27,224 nt of DNA, taken from contig CAYVMN010000031.1 of assembly GCA_964452575.1 (NCBI GenBank), positions 1 to 27,224 on the forward strand, in the 5' to 3' direction. A program made the translations under genes and the position numbers. The stretch is from CAYVMN01 sp964452575 (GTDB lineage Bacteria > Desulfobacterota > DSM-4660 > Desulfatiglandales > Desulfatiglandaceae). The notes under the pieces are model-generated. The model ran no database searches and was not told the DNA's origin. It saw only the letters and a list, made by a program, of their open reading frames with translations. This document shows, piece by piece, positions 15,259 through 22,889 of the stretch; position 1 is the first letter of the stretch, and every line of letters begins with the position of its first letter.

Positions 15259-15744
15259 TCAGGTCAGGGAGGCGTGCCTTTTTTCGAGTTCGAGGAGTAC
15301 CCTTTTTGTCTCAAGGCCACCTCCGAAACCTGTAAGGCCTCCGTCGCTTCCGATGACACGATGGCATGGGATTACAATGGCCAGAGGGTTTCTCCCCACG
15401 GCACCTCCCACAGCGCGAGGGGCCTTCGGATTGCCTATCCTGCCTGCCAGTTCACCATAAGAGATAGTTTCGCCATAGGGTATCTCCTGCAAGGCCTGCC
15501 ATACCGCTAGCTGAAACGGCGTGCCCTCTGGCGCAAGCCTGAGCGTAAATCGTTTCAATTTGCCTTCGAAATAGGCATTTAGCTGACGGATCGTTTCTGA
15601 AAAGGGACGGTCGCTCCGTTCCCATTCCGATTCAAGGATACGACCTTTTTTGCTTGCCGGAAATTTGATGAGTTTAAGTCCGCCCTCGTCACCGGCCAGA
15701 AGTAATTTGCCCACCGGGCTTTTCATGTAATAATAATGTGTCAT
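15259..15744 (-). CDS. ogt: Methylated-DNA--protein-cysteine methyltransferase
   Basis: A 161-aa DNA repair protein that takes the alkyl group from O6-alkylguanine onto its own cysteine. The acceptor is Cys127 in IPCHRVI, preceded by the helix-turn-helix with its arginine finger (KAPRAVGGAVGRNP, Arg110) and followed by GGLTGFGGGLETKRVLLELE. The N-terminal domain (1-75) is the usual short RNase H-like lobe; there is no Ada metal domain, so this is the Ogt/AGT type. ATG 15744 has GGGGAG seven bases upstream and is preferred over the ATG at 15759. Confidence 0.93.
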   Translation of the reverse strand: MTHYYYMKSPVGKLLLAGDEGGLKLIKFPASKKGRILESEWERSDRPFSETIRQLNAYFEGKLKRFTLRLAPEGTPFQLAVWQALQEIPYGETISYGELAGRIGNPKAPRAVGGAVGRNPLAIVIPCHRVIGSDGGLTGFGGGLETKRVLLELEKRHASLT

Positions 15745-15845
15745 CTTGGTTCTCCCCATTTGTTCCAGTATATCAACCGGCCAACGGCGCCATGTGCTTT
15801 ATTCCCTTGTGATCAGAGTTGTATATTTTACCTCTCGCAGATCAT

Positions 15846-15995
15846 TCATATTCTCGGCCCGGTTGCCCATGGTTTGCCGCCGAGCAGTGCCCGATAATTC
15901 TCAACAACGCGCCTGATTTCATCTTCCGGGGTCCCTCCATAACCCTCAAAGTAGTCTCGATACATCCTCGCCAAGAATTTTTGCAGAGACTTCAT
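15846..15995 (-). CDS. Possible small ORF, 49 aa, unknown
   Basis: In the gap between the FadH-like gene and ogt the reverse strand has an ATG-started frame of 49 codons, beginning MKSLQKFLARMYRDYFEGYG and ending KPWATGPRI. The composition (Tyr, Phe, Trp, Lys, Arg, Glu, with no low-complexity runs) and a continuous amphipathic pattern look protein-like. It is co-directional with its neighbours. I do not recognise a family, and the start lacks a good ribosome binding site. The rest of the 15745-16102 gap shows nothing else I can name. Confidence 0.38.
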   Translation of the reverse strand: MKSLQKFLARMYRDYFEGYGGTPEDEIRRVVENYRALLGGKPWATGPRI

Positions 15996-16102
15996 CGAAT
16001 ACCAGGTATTAAGTCCGGTCACTTATCCTGTTTTTCTTTGCCGAAAGTATGGCAAGACCCGGGTTTGGCTAGAAATCAGCAATATGGAGATGTGTTTTCA
16101 AT

Positions 16103-18040
16103 TTAGATCTCACATCCTACCTTTGTCCCCTCGTAAACCGCTTCCATTATTTTCCGGGGTTTCACACAGTCTCCAATCATGAAAAACTCGGAGACCTTAG
16201 CTTTCAAATCGGCAAGCTTATCGTCCGCCTTTGCTCCTATGGCGAGGACCACGGTCTCTCCGGCTATCTCTTCGCTCCTTCCCTCCTCTTCTACCGTTAC
16301 GCCACTGGACGTGATGGCGGTTACCCTTTTTCCTGTCAAAATCTCAATCCCGAGGTTCTGCCACCTCTCCAGCATCGTCGTTTTTTCATTAAAAAACATG
16401 TCAGGTGCAATGTCCCCCTGCATTTCAACAAGTCTGACCTTTAGGCCCTTTTCCGCCAGCCACTCTGCTACGCCACAGCCCACAAGTCCTCCACCCACCA
16501 CAACGATCGGCCCCCTGTACTTGGACTTTCCCCCCAGCACGTCACGGGCCTCCACAACATTGGTATTTTTGATTCCAGCAATGCCCGGCACGACAGGAGA
16601 TGAACCTGTTGCCACGATAAGTACATCGGGCTCCTCTTGAAATACAAGTTCCTTCGTGGCCTCCCTTCCGGTAATCACATTGACCCCGGCCTCATCTACC
16701 TGCCTCATCAGGTAAGTAGTGAAGACATTCCAGTCATCCCGGGTGGGGGGAACAGAAGCGAGGCGCATCTGGCCTCCCAGTTGATGGTTCTTCTCGTAAA
16801 GCCATACCTCATGACCTCTCTTGGCCGCCACCCAGGCAGCCTGCATCCCGGCGGGTCCACCTCCGACGACCATAACCTTCTTGCTCTTACTGGTCCGCCT
16901 AATCTCAAGTTCCCTTTCCCGCCCGCACCATGGGTTAACCACGCACTGCACATCAAGCTGAGAGAAAAGGCGTGCCTGGCACCCCTGACAGGTGGTGCAA
17001 TAGTTGATGTCATCGAGGCGTCCATCCCGTACCTTATTTGGGAACTCCGGGTCTGCAAGAAGAGACCGACCTATGGCAACGAAGTCTGCCTGATTTTTGG
17101 CTAAGACGTCTTCTATGAGGTGCGGCCGATAAATCTTGGCCACCGCAACCACAGGTTTGGAGGTCACCTGTTTGACTGCTGCCGCAAATTCTACCAGAGG
17201 AGCGGGCTGGATGGACATGGGCGAGATCATTTTCCCTTTTGGAAAGGATTCATAGATCTCTCCGGTGATGTGGAAACCATCGATTCCGGCTCGATCGAGC
17301 TCTTTTACAACCTCTAGGGTGTAGTCGATATCCATGCCCCCCTGGATGAAGTCACTTCCATTCAGACGTATTGTGACAGGGTAGGCCTGACCGAGTCTGG
17401 AGCGTATCTTTTCAATCACCTCCAAGACAAACCGCATTCGCCCGGCAAGGTCACCACCATACTTGTCTGTGCGTTCGTTGGTATAAGGGGAAAGGAACTG
17501 ATTGATCATATAGCCATGGGCCCCGTGCAACTCCATAAAATCAAGCCCCGCCTTCTTGTTCCTGAGCGCCGCTTCGGCAAAGGAATCAGCAAGTCTTTCT
17601 ACCTCCACTGTGCTCAGCTCCCGTGGGGTGTATTCTGGGTCCATGGCCCTCATTACCCCGCATGGCTTGGGAGAAGGGGCCACAGGCTGTCCTCCACAGA
17701 ATTTCGGAATGGTCTGCCGGCCCGAGTGAAATATCTGGGCGCCCAGCTTTACCCCGTATCTATGGACGGCATCGCCTAAGGTCCTCAGGCCTTCGATATG
17801 TTTGTCATCACAGATCCCTAACTGATTCAAAAATCCCTTTCCAAGAGGCTCCACGTAACAGGCCCCAAGGATTATCATGCCGACACCCCCTGCAGCAATG
17901 GCAGTATAGTTGTTTATGAGACGCTCGGTAACAAGCCCATCGTCGGTAGCCCAGTTCCGAACCATTGAAGCACAGACAATCCTGTTTTTTGTTTTCAATG
18001 ATCCAATCTGGCCAGGTTCAGACATCTTTTTAAATTCCAT
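16103..18040 (-). CDS. FadH-like NADH:flavin oxidoreductase (Old Yellow Enzyme barrel plus FAD/NAD domains)
   Basis: A 645-aa enzyme with the architecture of 2,4-dienoyl-CoA reductase and trimethylamine dehydrogenase. An FMN-binding TIM barrel (about 5-345) carries LHGAHGYMINQFLSPYTNER (171-190) with the catalytic-site histidines, and ends VAIGRSLLADPEF. The [4Fe-4S] ligands are Cys348, Cys351, Cys354 and Cys366. The C-terminal half binds FAD and NAD(P)H through GGGPAG (393-398) and GGGLVG (516-521), with a final FAD contact IGDCVKPRK. It would reduce an activated C=C bond or demethylate an amine using NAD(P)H. The ATG at 18040 follows AAGGAG and fits the family start; a TTG at 18103 is less likely. 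Promoter-like boxes lie at 18131-18159. FadH itself, a bile-acid-type enoate reductase or another enoate reductase are all possible. Confidence 0.9.
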   Translation of the reverse strand: MEFKKMSEPGQIGSLKTKNRIVCASMVRNWATDDGLVTERLINNYTAIAAGGVGMIILGACYVEPLGKGFLNQLGICDDKHIEGLRTLGDAVHRYGVKLGAQIFHSGRQTIPKFCGGQPVAPSPKPCGVMRAMDPEYTPRELSTVEVERLADSFAEAALRNKKAGLDFMELHGAHGYMINQFLSPYTNERTDKYGGDLAGRMRFVLEVIEKIRSRLGQAYPVTIRLNGSDFIQGGMDIDYTLEVVKELDRAGIDGFHITGEIYESFPKGKMISPMSIQPAPLVEFAAAVKQVTSKPVVAVAKIYRPHLIEDVLAKNQADFVAIGRSLLADPEFPNKVRDGRLDDINYCTTCQGCQARLFSQLDVQCVVNPWCGRERELEIRRTSKSKKVMVVGGGPAGMQAAWVAAKRGHEVWLYEKNHQLGGQMRLASVPPTRDDWNVFTTYLMRQVDEAGVNVITGREATKELVFQEEPDVLIVATGSSPVVPGIAGIKNTNVVEARDVLGGKSKYRGPIVVVGGGLVGCGVAEWLAEKGLKVRLVEMQGDIAPDMFFNEKTTMLERWQNLGIEILTGKRVTAITSSGVTVEEEGRSEEIAGETVVLAIGAKADDKLADLKAKVSEFFMIGDCVKPRKIMEAVYEGTKVGCEI

Positions 18041-18130
18041 GTCTCTCTCTCTCCTTTCCTCAGGTTTAAAGAATCCTCCTTCGAGCTTGGCGGTTGAAAG
18101 CAAAAAGGGGAGTCAAGGTTGACATCTGAA

Positions 18131-18159
18131 AGTTTAAGCCATTCGAGATGGGATTTCAA
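18131..18159 (-). promoter_or_regulatory. Candidate sigma70 promoter for the FadH-like gene
   Basis: On the reverse strand -35 TTGAAA (18159-18154), a 17-bp spacer and -10 TAAACT (18136-18131). This lies about 90 bp before the ATG at 18040. Confidence 0.5.
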
Positions 18160-18197
18160 GTTCACATTGTATTTATTCGCACGATTGATTGAATGCA

Positions 18198-18226
18198 TTG
18201 ACGCTTACGAGAAAATCTAATAGGAT
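18198..18226 (+). promoter_or_regulatory. Candidate sigma70 promoter for the ATC-hydrolase-like gene
   Basis: -35 TTGACG (18198-18203), 17-bp spacer, -10 TAGGAT (18221-18226). It would start transcription near 18233 and leave a leader of about 130 nt before the ATG at 18363. Confidence 0.45.
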
Positions 18227-18325
18227 CTTTCAGAAAAACAGACTTTTGTTGTAGTTTTTTGGGAGGCGTCCTGCTTTACTAATTCGGTATTTTTGAGAGG
18301 CCTCCTGGTGTATCTTCTTGAGGCG

Positions 18326-18348
18326 GGGAGGGTCTTCCCATATTTTTT
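18326..18348 (+). promoter_or_regulatory. Terminator-like hairpin in the leader of the ATC-hydrolase-like gene
   Basis: GGGA (18326-18329) pairs with TCCC (18336-18339), extended by a G-T pair, and is followed by six T (18343-18348), a few bases before the ribosome binding site AGGAGG (18352-18357). The stem is short, so this is a weak candidate for an attenuator. Confidence 0.3.
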
Positions 18349-18362
18349 GATAGGAGGGAGAG

Positions 18363-18851
18363 ATGGCGGCGGATCTTAGCCAGGTAAGCATGCTGGCAAG
18401 GCGCGAGATTGAAGTGCGCATGGTGGCCCCTTTCATTGGTGTTCTCATCCGAGAACTGGGAAGGGACCGGGCCTTTAACATTGTCCAAGAGATTATTGAA
18501 ACCTTTGCCAGAGAAAGCGGCCTTCAGCTTGCCCAGGCGGTTGGGGGAACCAGCATTGCCGATTTTGAAGAAGGGTTGAAGTACTGGATGAAGGATAACG
18601 CCTTAGAAATTGAAGTACTGGAAAAGACCAAGACAACCCTTGCTTTCAATGCGGTGAGATGCAGGTATGCAGAGATGTACAAAGACCTGGGCCTGCAGGA
18701 CCTAGGAAAATATCTCTCCTGCAGCCGCGACTTTGCCTTCATAGAGGGCTTCAACCCTATTATCAGGCTCACCCGCGCCCATACGATTATGGAGGGAGCC
18801 AAACACTGTGATTTTCGGTATGAACTCATGGAGTCTCAGGACAAGAAGTGA
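18363..18851 (+). CDS. L-2-amino-thiazoline-4-carboxylic acid hydrolase-family protein
   Basis: A 162-aa protein of the family named after ATC hydrolase, the Pseudomonas enzyme that opens 2-aminothiazoline-4-carboxylate on the way to cysteine. I recognise the C-terminal block: VRCRYAEMYKDLG (98-110), LGKYLSCSRDFAFIEGFNP (114-132) and HTIMEGAKHCDFRY (140-153). It carries three conserved cysteines, Cys100, Cys120 and Cys149, whose spacing suggests catalysis or metal binding. The N-terminal third is helical, with RREIEVRMVAPFIGVLIREL. In anaerobes such proteins are widespread and their function is mostly untested, so the named activity should not be assumed. The ATG at 18363 has AGGAGG five bases upstream. 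It is followed closely by a beta-hydroxyacid dehydrogenase gene on the same strand. Confidence 0.8.
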   Translation: MAADLSQVSMLARREIEVRMVAPFIGVLIRELGRDRAFNIVQEIIETFARESGLQLAQAVGGTSIADFEEGLKYWMKDNALEIEVLEKTKTTLAFNAVRCRYAEMYKDLGLQDLGKYLSCSRDFAFIEGFNPIIRLTRAHTIMEGAKHCDFRYELMESQDKK

Positions 18852-18877
18852 TTAAAGAGACAGAAGGGGCAAGAATC

Positions 18878-19774
18878 ATGAAGAAAAGATTGGGATTTAT
18901 TGGCCTGGGCAATATGGGGCAACCCATGGCGGCTCGTCTCTTAGAAGCGGGGTTCGCGCTGGTTATCTACGATATCAGCCGAGATAGAACAATGGTATTG
19001 GCCGATAAAGGGGCGGGTGCGGCTAATTCACCTAGAGAGGTGGCTAACAGGTCAGATGTAATCATTACCATGATACCCGATGGCCGGGTACTTAGGGCCG
19101 TGGCCCTGGGTGATAACGGTTCCCTGGCTGGTTCACAACCCGGTAATATCCTTATCGATATGAGTACAGTGGACCCGGAGAGCTCTAGTGAGGTGGCTAA
19201 GGCAGCCGATGAAAGAGGGGTGAAGATGCTTCGGGCACCCGTATCTGGGAGCACCGTTCTGGCAGCCGAGGGTAAATTGACAATCTTTGCCTCTGGAGAT
19301 AGGCAGGCATACGATCAGTGCCTTGATATCTTTGGCATCTTGGGGAAAAAGACATTCTACGTGGGCGCAAACGAAGAGTCACGGTACGTCAAGCTTGCCC
19401 TTAATATGATGGTAGGCACAACGTGCCAGATGCTCGCAGAAGCCCTCACCTTTGGTGAAAAGGCAGGAATCGATTCGGAGCAACTGCTGGAGATTATCGG
19501 CAATAGTGTCGTGGCCTCTCCCCTGGTCTGCTATAAGATTCCCCAAATATCCAAGCGTGATTTCAAGGCAGCCTTTACAGCTTCTATGATCGCCAAGGAT
19601 TTAGACCTGGCTCTTGACATTGGGAAAAGGCTCGATGTACCTATGCCCACCACCAGCCTGGTAAGGCAATTTCTCGGCATTCTTAAGGCAAGAGGGCAGG
19701 GTGATCTAGATTTTTCCGCCTTACTCCTCTTGATGGAGGAGCTTGGGGGCATAAGACATAGCCCCCTCACTTAG
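18878..19774 (+). CDS. Beta-hydroxyacid dehydrogenase (3-hydroxyisobutyrate/tartronate-semialdehyde reductase type)
   Basis: A 298-aa NAD(P)-dependent enzyme. The N-terminal Rossmann motif is GFIGLGNMGQPMAARL (6-21), the substrate-binding loops are DMSTVDP (94-100) and APVSGS (120-125), and the catalytic Lys is Lys172 in YVKLALNMMVG; Lys240 in KDLDLAL is the second conserved lysine. Family members oxidise 3-hydroxyisobutyrate, reduce tartronate or succinate semialdehyde, or act on related hydroxy acids. PVSGS rather than the commoner PVSGG may affect specificity. ATG 18878 is preferred, with GAAGGGGC upstream; a GTG at 18848 overlapping the previous stop is in frame and also possible. The short distance to the preceding gene indicates one operon. 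Confidence 0.9.
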   Translation: MKKRLGFIGLGNMGQPMAARLLEAGFALVIYDISRDRTMVLADKGAGAANSPREVANRSDVIITMIPDGRVLRAVALGDNGSLAGSQPGNILIDMSTVDPESSSEVAKAADERGVKMLRAPVSGSTVLAAEGKLTIFASGDRQAYDQCLDIFGILGKKTFYVGANEESRYVKLALNMMVGTTCQMLAEALTFGEKAGIDSEQLLEIIGNSVVASPLVCYKIPQISKRDFKAAFTASMIAKDLDLALDIGKRLDVPMPTTSLVRQFLGILKARGQGDLDFSALLLLMEELGGIRHSPLT

Positions 19775-19812
19775 GAGGAAAGACCAGCCCGGCTGGCACG
19801 ATAAGCGCCTGT

Positions 19813-20151
19813 TTAGTCCGGATAATTGATCACCACCAGCATGCTTGCCGGTTTGTTGGTGTTATTAATAATGGACCTACCCTCATCGGGGCCGATAAAC
19901 ACGGAATCCCATGGACCGAGAGTGATTTCTTCACTCTCTGTCTTTACGGTAACTTCTCCCTGGAGGACAAAATAGATCTTTTCCATCGGCGACGAGGCAA
20001 ACTCCGCCCCGCCCTGCGGCAGGAAATGGGAGAGCCCCATCCAGAATTTTTGTGCCCCGGTCTCCTCTTTTCCATGAAGTCTCATTGCCGTCATTTTGAA
20101 ATGTCCGGGGGCATCGTAGGGTTTTACGTCTCTTAATTCTACTTTTTTCAT
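19813..20151 (-). CDS. Small cupin-domain protein lacking most metal ligands
   Basis: A 112-aa single-domain cupin. The beta-barrel core is clear: FLPQGGAEFASSPMEKIYFV (43-62), LQGEVTVKTESEEITLGPWD (63-82), and SVFIGPDEGRSIINNTNKPA. In typical cupins the first motif carries HxH and E, and the second motif an H; here the HxH positions are Ala/Phe/Ser and the second His is Ser or Ile, leaving only Glu57 or nearby acidic residues. It may bind a ligand without metal, or regulate. AGGAGAGG lies upstream of ATG 20151, and a near-consensus promoter at 20208-20236 drives it. It is convergent with the hydroxyacid dehydrogenase gene. Confidence 0.8.
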   Translation of the reverse strand: MKKVELRDVKPYDAPGHFKMTAMRLHGKEETGAQKFWMGLSHFLPQGGAEFASSPMEKIYFVLQGEVTVKTESEEITLGPWDSVFIGPDEGRSIINNTNKPASMLVVINYPD

Positions 20152-20207
20152 GTCTCAGTCCTCTCCTTTCTTGATGGGGTCATAAGAGGTCCATTTTCAC
20201 GGGCTGG

Positions 20208-20236
20208 AGTATAGGAGACTTGCCCTTGTGTGTCAA
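20208..20236 (-). promoter_or_regulatory. Near-consensus sigma70 promoter for the cupin gene
   Basis: On the reverse strand a perfect TTGACA (20236-20231), a 17-bp spacer and TATACT (20213-20208). The start codon of the cupin is at 20151, giving a leader of roughly 50 nt. Confidence 0.78.
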
Positions 20237-20264
20237 CGAAACGGATAAGGGCTGATACGGCGCC

Positions 20265-20293
20265 TTGACACCAGTGCAGTTCTAGAATATCTC
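20265..20293 (+). promoter_or_regulatory. Candidate sigma70 promoter for the glcD-type operon
   Basis: A perfect -35 TTGACA (20265-20270) with a 17-bp spacer and a moderate -10 TATCTC (20288-20293). Its -35 box is 28 bp from the -35 box of the divergent cupin promoter, close enough for one regulator to control both. Confidence 0.5.
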
Positions 20294-20371
20294 TTAGGCC
20301 GACTTCTTTCCCCCTTGCCCACCTAAGACTAAATGGGCAGCAACCAAATCACCTTTTTGAGGATTAATATC

Positions 20372-21754
20372 ATGCTGGATGAAAGAATAAAAAAGGAACT
20401 GATCGATATAGTCGGAGTCGAAAACTTCACCGAGGCCAAGATTGACATGGTCTCTTACGCCTATGATGCCATGGGCTCAAAGGGAACACCCGATTGTGCA
20501 GTCTGGGTGACCAGTACCGAACAGATTTCCCGAATCATGCAACTGGCGAGCCGGGAGAAGATTCCGGTCACCCCAAGGGCTGCCGGGACCAGCATCGCCG
20601 GCATGGTCGTACCCACCCGGGGAGGGATCGTCCTTGACGTCATGCGGATGGACAGAATCCTGGAGATCAACGTTGAAGACCGGGTATGCGTCGTGGAACC
20701 GGGCGTGGTTTATGCTGATCTCCAGAAGGCGTTGGCCCCGCTGGGTTTCACCTTGCCGACCGAGCCGGGTAGTTCCATCGCCAGCGCCATTGGGGGCAAT
20801 GTAGCCACCAACGCCGGCGGTTTGAAAGGGGCGAAATACGGCACCACCAAGGATTATGTCCTCGGCCTCAAGGCCGTGCTGCCTGACGGGCGGATCATGA
20901 AGACCGGTACCCGGACCATGAAGACCTCTTCGGGCTATAACCTGACCCAGCTCTTGGTGGGATCAGAGGGCACCCTTGGCGTTATGACCGAGATCATCCT
21001 AAAGATCGTCCCCTTCGCCAAGGCAACGGCCACAGGGCTCGGGCTCTTTGACTCCCTGGAAGACGCCGGAAGGGCCGTCACACAAACCATGTCTTCCGGT
21101 GTCATCCCCAGTGTCATGGAGGTCATGGGCCGATACCTGATCCAGGCGATCAACGAAAACACCGACCTCAACCTGCCCGATGTGGATACCATGCTCCTGG
21201 TGGAAACGGATGGATACACGCAGACCGAGGCCGACGCGCAGATGGACAAGGTGATTGAGATCTTCAAACGAAATAAGGCTTCGGAGGTCCAACTGGCCAA
21301 GACCGCAGAAGAACGTGCCGACTTATGGGCCGCTCGGAAGTCGACCCACCCGGTCGCAGCTAGGCTCAACAATTCGATCGTGGTAGAGGACGTTACTGTG
21401 CCCATGAGCAGGTTGGCGGATCTCTTTCGCGAATTTGGAAAGGTGATCGAGAAGTACGGCCTCAAGGTGGCCATGTGCGCCCACGCCGGAGACGGGAATT
21501 TTCACCCCTTGATCACCTTTGACAGACGGGACCAAGACATGGTGGAAAAGGTCGAAAAGGCCAATGATGAACTCTTCAAGATGGCCATCGCCATGGGCGG
21601 CACGCTGAGCGGTGAGCACGGCATTGGCACGGTCAAGGCCAAATACATGACCCTGGAGCACGACAAGACGGCCATGGAAATGATGAGAACGATCAAGCGC
21701 GCCTTCGACCCGCATAATATCCTAAACCCCGGTAAGATGGCGCTTGACGGTTGA
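20372..21754 (+). CDS. glcD: FAD-linked oxidase, GlcD type (glycolate/D-lactate oxidase catalytic subunit)
   Basis: A 460-aa PCMH-type flavoprotein. The FAD-binding domain (about 38-215) contains PRAAGTSIAGM (68-78), EPGSSIASAIGGNVATNAGG (131-150) and KYGTTKDYVLGLKAVLPDG; the C-terminal FAD-oxidase domain has HAGDGNFHPL (371-380) with metal-binding histidines and GEHGIGTVKAKY (414-425), ending LNPGKMALDG. It oxidises a D-2-hydroxy acid such as glycolate or D-lactate to the oxo acid. The exact substrate is not readable. The ATG at 20372 has GAGG upstream and starts the usual MLDERIKKEL helix; an ATG at 20333 is in frame without a binding site. The glcF-type partner begins 12 bp downstream. No GlcE homologue is present, so electron flow must go directly to the Fe-S subunit or to another carrier. 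Confidence 0.92.
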   Translation: MLDERIKKELIDIVGVENFTEAKIDMVSYAYDAMGSKGTPDCAVWVTSTEQISRIMQLASREKIPVTPRAAGTSIAGMVVPTRGGIVLDVMRMDRILEINVEDRVCVVEPGVVYADLQKALAPLGFTLPTEPGSSIASAIGGNVATNAGGLKGAKYGTTKDYVLGLKAVLPDGRIMKTGTRTMKTSSGYNLTQLLVGSEGTLGVMTEIILKIVPFAKATATGLGLFDSLEDAGRAVTQTMSSGVIPSVMEVMGRYLIQAINENTDLNLPDVDTMLLVETDGYTQTEADAQMDKVIEIFKRNKASEVQLAKTAEERADLWAARKSTHPVAARLNNSIVVEDVTVPMSRLADLFREFGKVIEKYGLKVAMCAHAGDGNFHPLITFDRRDQDMVEKVEKANDELFKMAIAMGGTLSGEHGIGTVKAKYMTLEHDKTAMEMMRTIKRAFDPHNILNPGKMALDG

Positions 21755-21766
21755 CGGAGGACAGAG

Positions 21767-22876
21767 ATGCAAGAAAAATATCGATTTGAGGTTGATTTTG
21801 GTGAACAGGTCCTGCGCTGCTCGGTCTGCGGGTTTTGTCAGGCCGTGTGCCCGATCTACGGCCTGACGCGGCGGCCAGCCCTGAACGCCCGGGGTAAGAT
21901 GCTGCTTCTCCAGGAGGTTATGAAGGGAGAGATGGGGCTGGACGAGGATTTGGTCGAAACACTATTCCAGTGTACGGGCTGCATTTCCTGCGAGGCCAAC
22001 TGCCCATCCGGGGTCAAGGTCACCGAAATCCTCCGACAGGTGAGACAGGATATGGTCGACATCGGCACCTGCCACCCTGCCTTCACCGGCATGAACGAGG
22101 TGTTGCAGACCAAAGACAATATTTACGGAGAAAAGGATGCACCTGATTATGTGGAGGGGCGGAAGGTCAATGCAGGGGCCGAGCATGTCTACTTTGCCGG
22201 GTGCGTAGGGACATACCGGGAGCCAGAGGCGACTGAGACGACTCTCGATCTGCTGGACCGCCAGGGAGTCGACTATACGCTTATTGACGAGGTCTGCTGC
22301 TCGGGCATCCTGGAGGAGGTCGGCTACAGCCTTCATCTATCCAAGGCAGAGACCATTATCGATCGGGTCAGTTCTGTCGGGGCCAGAACCCTGATCACAG
22401 GCTGCCCCTATTGCTACCGGACCTTTAAACATAAGTCCCAATATGCGGGCCTGGCACAATCAGGTCTTGACATCGTGCACATCTCCCAGTTCCTCACAGC
22501 CCATGACTTCGGCGTTACGACGGATCTGGTTGTCACTTACCATGACCCCTGCGACCTTGGCCGGCACGCCGGCCTTTATGAAGAACCCAGGGAGACCATC
22601 CGGAAGATCGCCCCGAATTTCAAAGAGATGGAACACCATCACGCCCAGTCCCTTTGCTGTGGGGCCGGGGGTGGTGTGCGGGGAAGCTATCCCGTCAATT
22701 CCATCGCCATGGCACGCCGCCGCCTGGAAGAGGCCGAGGCCATTGGTGCGGACGTGCTCCTGACAGAATGTAATTCCTGTGTCCATAACCTTTCCAACGC
22801 AAGGCTGAGACGGCAAGAAATGAAGATTTTCACCACACCCCAGTTCATCGGTCATCTGCTCGAAGAAAAAGACTAG
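21767..22876 (+). CDS. glcF: Fe-S subunit of the oxidase, GlcF/HdrD-like, with two CCG domains
   Basis: A 369-aa soluble iron-sulfur protein. Two ferredoxin-type [4Fe-4S] motifs are at Cys18-21-24-28 (CSVCGFCQAVCP) and Cys69-72-75-79 (CTGCISCEANCP). Two complete CCG (cysteine-rich) domains follow: Cys146, Cys177-178, Cys213 and Cys216; then Cys262, Cys297-298, Cys335 and Cys338. In HdrB/HdrD such motifs bind noncanonical [4Fe-4S] clusters. With the upstream GlcD it should form a hydroxy-acid:acceptor oxidoreductase passing electrons to a quinone, ETF or other carrier. ATG 21767 has ACGGAGG upstream. It converges with the DUF429 gene with a 13-bp gap. Confidence 0.92.
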   Translation: MQEKYRFEVDFGEQVLRCSVCGFCQAVCPIYGLTRRPALNARGKMLLLQEVMKGEMGLDEDLVETLFQCTGCISCEANCPSGVKVTEILRQVRQDMVDIGTCHPAFTGMNEVLQTKDNIYGEKDAPDYVEGRKVNAGAEHVYFAGCVGTYREPEATETTLDLLDRQGVDYTLIDEVCCSGILEEVGYSLHLSKAETIIDRVSSVGARTLITGCPYCYRTFKHKSQYAGLAQSGLDIVHISQFLTAHDFGVTTDLVVTYHDPCDLGRHAGLYEEPRETIRKIAPNFKEMEHHHAQSLCCGAGGGVRGSYPVNSIAMARRRLEEAEAIGADVLLTECNSCVHNLSNARLRRQEMKIFTTPQFIGHLLEEKD

Positions 22877-22889
22877 GCCGTCGGCTCCG

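Larger units (their letters stand above)
18041..18362. other. Divergent regulatory region between the FadH-like and ATC-hydrolase-like genes
   Basis: About 320 bp without a gene. It contains promoter-like boxes on each strand (listed separately) and, on the + strand, a leader of about 130 nt with a small hairpin and T-run just before the downstream ribosome binding site. No long open frame here looks coding. Confidence 0.55.

Noticed and set aside
16025..16060. Small hairpin downstream of the FadH-like gene
   Set aside because: In the direction of transcription the stem is followed by A-rich, not T-rich, sequence, so it is not a terminator for that gene.
19790..19802. CCAGCC/GGCTGG palindrome between the hydroxyacid dehydrogenase and cupin genes
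   Set aside because: The loop is only one base and no T-run follows, so neither a terminator nor an operator can be supported.
20935..21474. A 179-codon reverse-strand frame
   Set aside because: It is antisense to the glcD-type gene and is rich in Ser/Thr/Met runs, typical of a shadow frame.
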